Below are positions 1 to 5,876 of a stretch of 5,876 bases of DNA, one piece after another. Position 1 is the stretch's first letter. Each line of letters starts with the position of its first letter. Under the pieces are notes generated by a model. That model searched no databases, was not told the origin of the DNA, and saw only the letters and a program-made list of their open reading frames with translations. Source of the stretch: Euryarchaeota archaeon UBA550. GTDB taxonomy: Archaea; Thermoplasmatota; Poseidoniia; Poseidoniales; Poseidoniaceae. The translations under genes and the position numbers were made by a program. The DNA lies in assembly GCA_002506705.1 (NCBI GenBank), contig DAYA01000008.1:1-5876 (forward strand), written 5' to 3'.

Positions 1-1884
1 GTGATGGTCAAGGGCGTTTAGCGGGATTCTCATCGCAGTGGGCCTACCGTGCACGCAAGCCCACGGATTTGGGATTCGACGCATATCGTCTAGCAACCTT
101 CGCATTTGCGATAAATTCAGTTTATCATTTGCTTTTACTGCACCTCTACACGCGTTTAGGAATGCGAGATGGTCTTTTCTTGCTTCGATTGTCTCAATCG
201 GAGCACCATCCTCTGTCATATCTAGTAGTATATCGTGAATAAAGGGCTCTAATTCACTTGCGGAAAGAAGTGCTGGGGCGCTGATAATGCTATATCCTGA
301 TGCTCTCTTTTGTATAACAAATCCAATGTCTGTAAGATCTCCAATTCTCGCTTCAAGTCTTGCAATCTGTCTAGCATCAAGCTCCAATGGTACTGGAGTG
401 ATTCTTTCTTGAGGCTGCCAAAGCGACTCGTCATATCTCAGTCTTTCATAACGTACTCTTTCGTGTAATGCGTGCTGGTCAATTAGAAGCAACTCTTCTC
501 CAGCCTGTACGACGATGTAAGAATCAGCGAATTGAGCCAATGGCTCCATCTCAGGTAAGTCGTTGATAACAGGGCCCAATGGTTCAGTCTTGTCGATATC
601 CTCTGTATCAAAACCAGCATGCCGGTGTAAATTTCTCTCGCCAAGAGATAAAGCAGGCGATATTGGTTTGATACCAGTGATGGTTTTCTGCGATGATTCG
701 GGTTGGGAAATTGGTCTTGGTTTCTCCTTCTTTTTGACTTCGAGTGGCTTTTCACCAGTCAAAGAGATTTGAGCAGACTGTGCCCATGCTGGTTTCTCAA
801 CAACTCTCTTTTCCTCGGTATCAGGAGAAAGGGAAGTAATACCTGTTATTCCACCACTGGATTCAGGCTCTGTAGGAGTAGATTCAAGGGTATAGGCAAT
901 CGAGCGTTCCAATCTTTCGAGCACCCGCCAAGAATTCTTCAGACGAACCTCCCTCTTTGTTGGATGTACGTTTACATCTACTTCACCTCTAGGTAATTCC
1001 AACATTAATACGGCAACTGGATGTCTGCCCTGCATTAGCCTTGTTCTGTATCCCCTGCGAATCGATTGTAAAAACGGCTGAGCAGCTACAGGCCTTCCGT
1101 TGATCAAGATGTGAATGTCATCGCCTTTGCCCCTGGTAATATCAGGGGTGGAGATCCATCCGCTCCAACTTTCTTCTCCAGGTGCATCTGAGTCAGTCGG
1201 AGGAGTAGAAATTGGAATCATTTTACCTGCTTGTCTACCAAGGACATCGTACAACCTGTCTTCGATATCTTCGACTGCGGGGACTTCTAGAATTGTCTTT
1301 TCATCACTGATTAACCTGAATCCTACTTCAGGGTGACTGATTGCGTGTGATACTACAACGTCTACAACCCTGCTTGTTTCGGTAGCAGGCCTTCTTTGAA
1401 ACGCCAGTCTTGCAGGTTGCTTTGCAAATATATCCGAGACTTCGATAACCGTACCTTCGGCAATTCCTACAGGTTTAATCGGGGATTTATCGCCATTATC
1501 CATCATTATTTGGCGGCCTTCAGTATCAGCGGGTCTGCTAGATATTGTCAGTTTGCTCACCATGCCAATGCTTGCAAGTGCTTCTCCTCTGAAGCCTAAT
1601 GTTCCAATCTCGGCTAAGTCGCTCTCAGTAGACAACTTACTAGTCGCATGTCTATCGAGTGATAGAGGTAAATCATCCTCATGAATTCCAGAACCGTTAT
1701 CGGAGATGCGAATTAAATCAAATCCCCCTCTTTCAACTTCTATTGTGATGTTTTTCGAGCCTGCGTCAATCGAATTTTCGACTAACTCTTTCACGACTTG
1801 CGCAGGTCTTTCTACGACCTCTCCTGCTGCTATATGCCCAATTGTCCTGTCATCGAGTTGCTTGATTCTAGAAGGATTACTCAT
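1..1884 (-). CDS. mutL: DNA mismatch repair endonuclease MutL, 3' end cut off by the window edge
   Basis: This is the second core protein of mismatch repair: an ATP-driven dimer recruited by MutS that nicks the strand to be repaired. The frame is open for 628 codons from the ATG at 1884 to base 1, with no stop. The N-terminal GHKL ATPase is complete: the IAAGEVVERP segment starts at residue 18, with general base E33, Mg ligand N37, DNGSGI at 62-67, the GFRGEAL lid at 97-103 and K310 in HPTKREVR. A variable linker rich in Pro, Lys and Glu spans about 335-440. The C-terminal domain carries the nuclease motif DQHAxxExxxxE at 469-480, ACRGAVKA from 578 and CVHGRP at 610-615. D469, H471, E475, C579, C610 and H612 match the metal ligands known for Bacillus MutL, so this is the endonuclease type that does not need MutH. 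CVHGRP has Val where Pro is usual. By comparison with Bacillus MutL only about five residues, including the final FxR, should lie beyond the edge. The start is fixed by a strong SD and the ATGA overlap with mutS. Confidence 0.97.
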   Translation of the reverse strand, partial: MSNPSRIKQLDDRTIGHIAAGEVVERPAQVVKELVENSIDAGSKNITIEVERGGFDLIRISDNGSGIHEDDLPLSLDRHATSKLSTESDLAEIGTLGFRGEALASIGMVSKLTISSRPADTEGRQIMMDNGDKSPIKPVGIAEGTVIEVSDIFAKQPARLAFQRRPATETSRVVDVVVSHAISHPEVGFRLISDEKTILEVPAVEDIEDRLYDVLGRQAGKMIPISTPPTDSDAPGEESWSGWISTPDITRGKGDDIHILINGRPVAAQPFLQSIRRGYRTRLMQGRHPVAVLMLELPRGEVDVNVHPTKREVRLKNSWRVLERLERSIAYTLESTPTEPESSGGITGITSLSPDTEEKRVVEKPAWAQSAQISLTGEKPLEVKKKEKPRPISQPESSQKTITGIKPISPALSLGERNLHRHAGFDTEDIDKTEPLGPVINDLPEMEPLAQFADSYIVVQAGEELLLIDQHALHERVRYERLRYDESLWQPQERITPVPLELDARQIARLEARIGDLTDIGFVIQKRASGYSIISAPALLSASELEPFIHDILLDMTEDGAPIETIEARKDHLAFLNACRGAVKANDKLNLSQMRRLLDDMRRIPNPWACVHGRPTAMRIPLNALDHH

Positions 1885-4541
1885 CTCCTCCCCTCCAGAA
1901 TTTTTTGTAATTCGTATATCGCTTCGTGTGCTTGTCTTGGGCTCATTGAATCCGGGTCGATTTCAGCCAATGCCTTCTTGACTTCCTCTGCAATTGGGTC
2001 TTTTTCGACCCTAACTTGTGGCTGGCCAACGAAACCAAGCAGTGATGATTGGCCTGCACTGCGTGCGGTGGGTGCGCCTTTTTCTCCAGCTTTTGCACCA
2101 TGAGCTTGCCTCTCCAAGAATCCAAGCAGATCGTTTGACCGTTCTACCACATGTCGGGGCAGTCCCGCCAGAGCAGCGACTTGTACTCCATATGAATCGT
2201 CACATGGTCCATCCGCAACTGTGTGTAAGAATTTCAATTCCCCTTCGGATTCAGCGACTTGGACATGAACATTGACCAGGCCAGGTGCTTCTCCTTCCAA
2301 TCCGATCAGTTGATGATAGTGCGTTGCAAACAACGTCCTTCCATGTATTCTGTTACAGATATCTTCTGTTACTGACCAAGCGATGGATAGTCCATCAAAT
2401 GTCGATGTACCTCTTCCAATTTCATCAAGCAAAATCAGAGATTTATCTGTAGCCCTCTTTAGAATATGAGCTACTTCCATCATTTCCATCATAAATGTAG
2501 AACGCCCTCTCCTGATGTCATCAGATGCACCAACCCTCGTGAATATCCTATCAACCAAGCCAACATGGGCGCTTTCTGCGGGAACGAAAGAACCCGCCTG
2601 TGCGAGGACAGATAGCAATGCAGCACACCTTAAGTGAGTTGATTTACCACCCATGTTCGGTCCTGTTATCAATAGGAACTTCCGTTTTTTATCCAATTTT
2701 ATGTCATTTGGAACAAAGCCATTCTGAACCTCGAGAACGGGGTGACGTAATCCCTTCGCAATCAGTCTAGAATCATCGTGGATTACAGGTCTGGTCCATG
2801 AACGGTTTCGGGCGATTTCTGCAAAGCATTGAAGGGTGTCTACTTGTGCTACACAGGAACTAATCATGCCTAAAGTCCGTGATTTTTCTTTACATCTATC
2901 TCTTAAATCTCTGAACATGTTGTACTCGATAGCATTCGCTTTTGTCGCCGCTGTAACCAACTTGTCCTCCCACTCAACAAGTTCGTCCGTAACATATCTA
3001 TTTCCATTTGTCATTTGTTGTCTTCTATTCCAATCTTCTGGGACCTTTCCAAGATGGGTCTTTGTTACTTCGATATACCAACCGATTTGTCTGTTATGTC
3101 TGACTTTGAGAGACGGGATTTCTAATCTTGCTCTTTCCCTTATTTCTAGGTCTTTGAACCACTTGTGGCCGACAGCAGCAGCATGTCTCAAATCATCCAA
3201 TTTCTTGTCAATCCCCTCTCTAATTATACCCCCATCTCTCATTGAGAGAGGTTGTTCATCATTCAGGTTTGCTTGGATATCAATTCGCATAGTCTCCAAT
3301 ACATCCAGATCATTGGATAATTTGTTCAACAGAGAGTCGTCGACCTCACTGCAAATTGCCTTCAACCTAGGCATCCTTTCAAGGGCTAGCCCGATGGCAA
3401 CAAGGTCACGGCCTCCCGAACGATTGTAGGATAACTGTGTGGCTAGTCTTTCCATGTCTCTTAGCCCCTTGAGACATTCCCTCAAATCATCTAGCCTTCT
3501 CGATGACCTAGCGATTGAAGCAACAGCATCTTGCCTCTCTTCAATCGCTTCTTTTTGCGCAAGGGGCCTCAATATCCATTGCTTCAATGTCCTTCTACCC
3601 ATTGACGTGCGACACTTATCTATCGCGCCGAGTAGAGAACCTTCTTTTTCTCCAGAAAGAGTTTGAGTTAACTCTAGGTTTCTGAGAGTAGTTTGGTCTA
3701 GAATCATGTTTCCATCAGGCTGCATAATCTCGACTTCTTTGAAATCGATTGAATCGACGATATGCATTGCTGCAAGATAATCAGCTGCGAGTCCAGCAGC
3801 TTCCATTGCAAGTGGGGAATCTCCAAGGTCAATGTGCCCCAAGTCTGCAACTTCAAGTATACTTTTCAGAGCATCTTGCCCTTTTCGATTTGAGGAAGAA
3901 TGTTGTGATAGAGTTACACCATCTAGTTGAGAAATCACTGCCCTAAGACTCTCTTTTTCAGCATCTCTTGGTGAGAAAATCAATTCTTTTGGATTACTAC
4001 GCAATAAATCATCCAGCAGCCTAGACCATCTTTCATCGCCATGATGCTCCATTGTCCAGACGTGACCTGTCGATGCGTCAAGTATCGCTAGCCCTAATCC
4101 GTCGCCCTTGATTGAGATGGCTGCCAAACCTGCAACATCATCCGTGCCAATCAGACTTTCCTCGTAAAGGGAACCGGGCGTGTAGACTCTTGTAACCACT
4201 CTTTCCAATAGTTTAGCACCTTCTCTGAGTTCTTTTTCTTGTTCAGCAACACACACTTTGTAACCGGCTTGCAACATAACTCTGAGGTTATCTTCAATGG
4301 CATGCCACGGAAATCCCGCCATTGGAATTGGTTCTGCAGCCTTCTTGTCCCTACTAGTTAGGGCAAGCCCAAGCACTTCTGATGCTACCACCGCATCGTC
4401 ATGAAATTGTTCGTAAAAATCGCCCATACGGAAGAAAAGTACTGAATCTGGGTGTTCAGCTTTGATGTCCATATACTGGTCCATCATCCCTCTCTTCGCC
4501 ATCAGGACACACCCATCGCTTGCGCTAGGCTTTGAGCACAT
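1881..4541 (-). CDS. mutS: DNA mismatch repair protein MutS (MutS1 family)
   Basis: This is the mismatch sensor: a dimer that binds mispaired or looped DNA, exchanges ADP for ATP, becomes a sliding clamp and recruits MutL. At 886 residues it is slightly longer than E. coli MutS (853). Domain I holds the mismatch wedge GDFYE (F42 stacks on the mismatch, E44 contacts it). Then come a connector domain at about 140-265, the lever and clamp region at about 275-570, and the ATPase with Walker A GPNMGGKST at 627-635, signature STFMMEM at 681-687, Walker B LILLDEIG at 702-709 and H741 in ATHYH. The tail has a flexible linker from about 812, a clamp-binding candidate QSSLLGFV at 831-838, and the terminal helical module with DPDSMSPRQA from 862. 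An in-frame TAA 30 bases upstream makes the ATG at 4541 the earliest start. A second start at codon 14 (4502, protein MAKRGMM...) is also plausible: GGTG sits seven bases before it, whereas the first ATG has no SD. mutL follows with a four-base overlap. Confidence 0.98.
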   Translation of the reverse strand: MCSKPSASDGCVLMAKRGMMDQYMDIKAEHPDSVLFFRMGDFYEQFHDDAVVASEVLGLALTSRDKKAAEPIPMAGFPWHAIEDNLRVMLQAGYKVCVAEQEKELREGAKLLERVVTRVYTPGSLYEESLIGTDDVAGLAAISIKGDGLGLAILDASTGHVWTMEHHGDERWSRLLDDLLRSNPKELIFSPRDAEKESLRAVISQLDGVTLSQHSSSNRKGQDALKSILEVADLGHIDLGDSPLAMEAAGLAADYLAAMHIVDSIDFKEVEIMQPDGNMILDQTTLRNLELTQTLSGEKEGSLLGAIDKCRTSMGRRTLKQWILRPLAQKEAIEERQDAVASIARSSRRLDDLRECLKGLRDMERLATQLSYNRSGGRDLVAIGLALERMPRLKAICSEVDDSLLNKLSNDLDVLETMRIDIQANLNDEQPLSMRDGGIIREGIDKKLDDLRHAAAVGHKWFKDLEIRERARLEIPSLKVRHNRQIGWYIEVTKTHLGKVPEDWNRRQQMTNGNRYVTDELVEWEDKLVTAATKANAIEYNMFRDLRDRCKEKSRTLGMISSCVAQVDTLQCFAEIARNRSWTRPVIHDDSRLIAKGLRHPVLEVQNGFVPNDIKLDKKRKFLLITGPNMGGKSTHLRCAALLSVLAQAGSFVPAESAHVGLVDRIFTRVGASDDIRRGRSTFMMEMMEVAHILKRATDKSLILLDEIGRGTSTFDGLSIAWSVTEDICNRIHGRTLFATHYHQLIGLEGEAPGLVNVHVQVAESEGELKFLHTVADGPCDDSYGVQVAALAGLPRHVVERSNDLLGFLERQAHGAKAGEKGAPTARSAGQSSLLGFVGQPQVRVEKDPIAEEVKKALAEIDPDSMSPRQAHEAIYELQKILEGRR
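1892..1896 (-). promoter_or_regulatory. Shine-Dalgarno of mutL inside the end of mutS
   Basis: On the minus strand GGAGG is followed by seven bases and then the mutL ATG. The whole purine run GGAGGGGAGGAG lies within the last codons of mutS (Glu-Gly-Arg-Arg-stop). Spacing and strength are ideal. Together with the four-base ATGA overlap this indicates translational coupling of the two proteins. Confidence 0.85.
4510..4513 (-). promoter_or_regulatory. Weak Shine-Dalgarno for an alternative mutS start at 4502
   Basis: GGTG on the minus strand stands seven bases before the ATG of mutS codon 14, the same spacing as the strong SDs of mutL and of the rightward gene at 5867. It could pair with the anti-SD but is only four bases long. 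It matters because the upstream ATG at 4541 has no SD, so the real N-terminus is uncertain by 13 residues. Confidence 0.3.
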
Positions 4542-4568
4542 TTGAGGGGGTTCGTAAATACTGCCCTT

Positions 4569-4575
4569 GATTTAT
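4569..4575 (-). promoter_or_regulatory. Possible TATA element upstream of mutS
   Basis: ATAAATC on the minus strand is centred about 31 bases before the ATG at 4541. If the organism is an archaeon, this distance would give a nearly leaderless transcript from that ATG, which would explain its missing SD. The match is weak and short AT-rich words are common, so mutS may simply be read through from the gene upstream. Confidence 0.2.
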
Positions 4576-4580
4576 GGCGA

Positions 4581-4617
4581 AGAAGTTGATTGATTGAACA
4601 ATAATCAGAAAACTTCT
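4581..4617 (-). other. Interrupted dyad (possible RNA hairpin) between the membrane protein gene and mutS
   Basis: A perfect 7-bp outer stem (AGAAGTT with AACTTCT, plus-strand 4581-4587 and 4611-4617) encloses a 3x3 internal loop, then a perfect 5-bp inner stem (4591-4595 with 4603-4607) around a 7-base loop. The element covers the last codons and stop of the upstream gene and half of the spacer. It has no T-run behind it in the direction of transcription, so it is not a standard intrinsic terminator. It could be a processing or attenuation hairpin. Confidence 0.5.
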
Positions 4618-5753
4618 CCCTTGCGTATTGCATCGGTGATATTCCAACCCATAATGGATAAAATCAGTAGAGATACGAGAATAAATCCGAGATCTAAAAT
4701 TCCTCTAAGGCTAGTTATTGAGGTTCTAGCATTGCTATCTATAGAGAATGCAGAAATTTCGTCAGAATAATCTGAACCATGCACAGAAATAATTCCATCT
4801 TCATCGCATGTTGCATATGTTGGGATAATTTTCAACGGCTCGGGTAATTTCTCTACTGTGATTTCACTTCCGGAAACAATTGCAACAGTTTTGGAGCCAA
4901 TATCCCCGAATAGCCAAACATTCCCATTCTTGTCATCTGTTGCAACTCGGCTCGAGATCCCAATCGCTTCAACACTCTTTTCTGAAATTAGGTAAGTATC
5001 TGAAGTCCCGGTAGCTAGGTAGCCATCCTCGGTTTCAAATAAGCCATGGATTACACCTTCTCCTCCAATGTGTACAACCTCTATCGCGGGAGCGGCTACA
5101 CCGTCCCAGGTGGCTTCAATTATCAACTCATATTTTGGCGGTGATGCAGGATTGGAACCCAGCCAATTCGGTGGTGCTTGCCAAGAGCCACCGACTAACC
5201 ACCCTTCCTCGGTTGGAATGATTGTGTCCAGGTACATAGTCTCCTCAAATTCACTTACAATTGGTTGTGGATTTGAATCGCCATACCACATTGCAGCTAG
5301 AGAGTCACTGGTTCCATCTTGTACAATCAGAAGTAATGCCAAGCCATTACCCGAAATTTGTGATGCTGTGAGGTTTTCTCCAATGCTAAACTGACACCAT
5401 TCAGTATCACACTCGTCACCTCCATCTCCAATGAAAGCCACCATCCCCTCAGTCCCTAGGCATGCTAGTGTCAAATCCCCATATTCTTCTAGGCAAGTAG
5501 CGTACTGTGCTGAGTTTTCTTGACCTTTGTAATTGATGACATTCCCATCCTCGCTCTGGTACAGGACGGAATCCTCTGTTGAGTCCATTACAAGTCCGTT
5601 GACTCCTAGTGAACTGCCTTCTTGTACACCGGATAAATCGCTCGACCAATCGATTAATATCGAGCCAATAATCACGATGATACTGAAGGCTGCGAAAGAC
5701 AGCCATTGGTGCTCAGATTCTTCTTCGAGGAGCCTGCGCCAGCCTGACATCAT
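4605..5753 (-). CDS. Membrane-anchored extracytoplasmic protein, probably beta-propeller, function unknown
   Basis: I do not recognise a named family. The protein has 382 residues. A short cytoplasmic start with two arginines (GWRRLL) precedes a membrane helix at about 19-35. A second helix lies at about 352-372, followed by a short tail with Arg and Lys. This predicts both ends inside and residues 37-350 outside. The outer domain is rich in Asp, Glu, Gly and Ser and repeats a blade-like pattern of acidic turn, aromatic or aliphatic strand and Gly: EEGWLVGGS at 182, EDGYLATG at 242, GNVWLFGD at 277 and DEDGIISVHG at 317. Earlier weaker copies occur around 69 and 92. Five cysteines (87, 98, 115, 120, 316) all lie outside and could form disulfides. 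The start is well fixed: an in-frame TAG lies nine bases upstream, leaving only the adjacent ATG codons at 5753 and 5750. No good SD is seen. It lies 63 bp upstream of mutS on the same strand and may be cotranscribed, but nothing in its sequence points to DNA repair. Confidence 0.9.
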   Translation of the reverse strand: MMSGWRRLLEEESEHQWLSFAAFSIIVIIGSILIDWSSDLSGVQEGSSLGVNGLVMDSTEDSVLYQSEDGNVINYKGQENSAQYATCLEEYGDLTLACLGTEGMVAFIGDGGDECDTEWCQFSIGENLTASQISGNGLALLLIVQDGTSDSLAAMWYGDSNPQPIVSEFEETMYLDTIIPTEEGWLVGGSWQAPPNWLGSNPASPPKYELIIEATWDGVAAPAIEVVHIGGEGVIHGLFETEDGYLATGTSDTYLISEKSVEAIGISSRVATDDKNGNVWLFGDIGSKTVAIVSGSEITVEKLPEPLKIIPTYATCDEDGIISVHGSDYSDEISAFSIDSNARTSITSLRGILDLGFILVSLLILSIMGWNITDAIRKGEVF

Positions 5754-5761
5754 GTCACGCT

Positions 5762-5778
5762 AAACATAGTCCAAACAT
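5762..5778. repeat. Short direct repeat AAACAT, 11-bp period
   Basis: AAACAT occurs at 5762-5767 and 5773-5778, exactly one helical turn apart, within 25 bp of the leftward start. On the leftward transcript it reads ATGTTT twice. It could be a regulator half-site pair, but six-base repeats arise easily by chance. Confidence 0.2.
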
Positions 5779-5823
5779 GACCTTTACTCTTGTAGTAAGC
5801 AAAAAAATGCAATCGGTATGGTC

Positions 5824-5828
5824 ATATA
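5824..5828 (+). promoter_or_regulatory. Candidate TATA element of the rightward gene
   Basis: ATATA is preceded by an A-rich stretch and sits about 40 bases before the ATG at 5867. In an archaeon, transcription would start near 5850, giving a leader of about 16 bases that begins just ahead of the GGAGGT. The arrangement is coherent, but the element is short and the domain of life is inferred. Confidence 0.35.
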
Positions 5829-5853
5829 GGGACGGTGGGTCGCAAACTCGCCC

Positions 5854-5859
5854 GGAGGT
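5854..5859 (+). promoter_or_regulatory. Shine-Dalgarno of the rightward gene
   Basis: GGAGGT stands seven bases before the ATG at 5867. It is a full-strength SD with ideal spacing, and it is the main evidence that a gene starts here although only three codons are visible. Confidence 0.75.
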
Positions 5860-5866
5860 ATCAAGC

Positions 5867-5876
5867 ATGGCACGTA
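5867..5876 (+). CDS. Start of a rightward gene (Met-Ala-Arg...), truncated by the window edge
   Basis: Only ATG GCA CGT and one more base lie in the window. The strong SD and the divergent layout make it a likely real gene, probably well translated. The product cannot be determined from three residues. Archaeal ribosomal protein S15 often begins Met-Ala-Arg-Met, and the trailing A would allow this, but so would many other proteins. Confidence 0.6.

Larger units (their letters stand above)
5754..5866. promoter_or_regulatory. Divergent intergenic region
   Basis: This spacer separates the leftward membrane protein gene from the rightward gene starting at 5867, so it should hold promoters for both. 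It contains an A-run at 5801-5807, a TATA candidate for the rightward gene, and two AAACAT words 11 bp apart next to the leftward start. No convincing TATA is seen for the leftward gene; TTACTA on the minus strand, just downstream of the T-run, is the best candidate. Confidence 0.6.

Noticed and set aside
483..755. Minus-strand 90-codon frame inside mutL, and further short frames on both strands across 1-1884
   Set aside because: The mutL frame is continuous and motif-rich through the whole stretch; these are other frames of the same DNA with compositions unlike real proteins.
3235..3249. Perfect 6-bp hairpin TCTCTC-ATT-GAGAGA
   Set aside because: It lies inside mutS coding a stretch before the clamp domain, is low in complexity, and has no position that suggests regulation.
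2836..3429. 197-codon open frame on the plus strand
   Set aside because: It lies wholly antisense to the conserved core and clamp domains of MutS, has no SD, and its translation is a Ser/Leu-rich string typical of a complementary-strand shadow.
5068..5394. 108-codon plus-strand frame antisense to the membrane protein gene
   Set aside because: No SD or promoter is seen and no recognisable domain, and the opposite strand carries a coherent gene with two membrane helices.
5801..5807. A-run (T-run on the minus strand) as a transcription terminator
   Set aside because: The region is between divergent starts, so no transcript should end there, and no stem precedes it.

Overview
The window holds three genes reading leftward on the minus strand, a membrane-anchored protein of unknown function, then mutS, then mutL, plus the first three codons of a rightward gene at the far right edge. 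Coding density is high. The only spacers are 63 bp between the membrane protein gene and mutS, and 113 bp between the two divergent starts on the right.

Right to left: positions 5754-5866 are a divergent intergenic region with an ideal Shine-Dalgarno (SD) sequence and a possible TATA element for the rightward gene (starting Met-Ala-Arg). Positions 4605-5753 encode a 382-residue acidic protein with a transmembrane helix at each end and a large extracytoplasmic domain that looks like a beta-propeller. Positions 4542-4604 carry most of a 37-nt interrupted dyad that begins inside the stop region of that gene. Positions 1881-4541 encode a full-length MutS1 (886 residues) with all mismatch-binding and ATPase motifs. 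Positions 1-1884 encode an endonuclease-type MutL whose frame is still open at the window edge, probably about five residues short of its end. mutS and mutL overlap by four bases (ATGA), and a strong SD for mutL lies inside the last codons of mutS.

How they work together: MutS finds mismatches, MutL is recruited and nicks DNA with its metal-dependent endonuclease, and both would be positioned by the replication sliding clamp. No mutH is seen, and the MutL nuclease motif is intact, so this is the methyl-independent type of mismatch repair. MutS has a C-terminal segment that fits both the bacterial beta-clamp motif and the core of a PCNA-interacting (PIP) box. MutL keeps a QxxIxP clamp motif.

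Organism: the bacterial-type MutS/MutL pair, moderate GC content, heavy AGA/AGG arginine use, the acidic surface protein anchored at both ends, the PIP-like motif and the archaeal-style TATA candidates together suggest a marine euryarchaeon such as Marine Group II (Poseidoniales). This is inference; a marine bacterium is not excluded, since no marker gene is complete enough in the window to settle the domain. I found no tRNA, rRNA, CRISPR, insertion sequence or phage feature.
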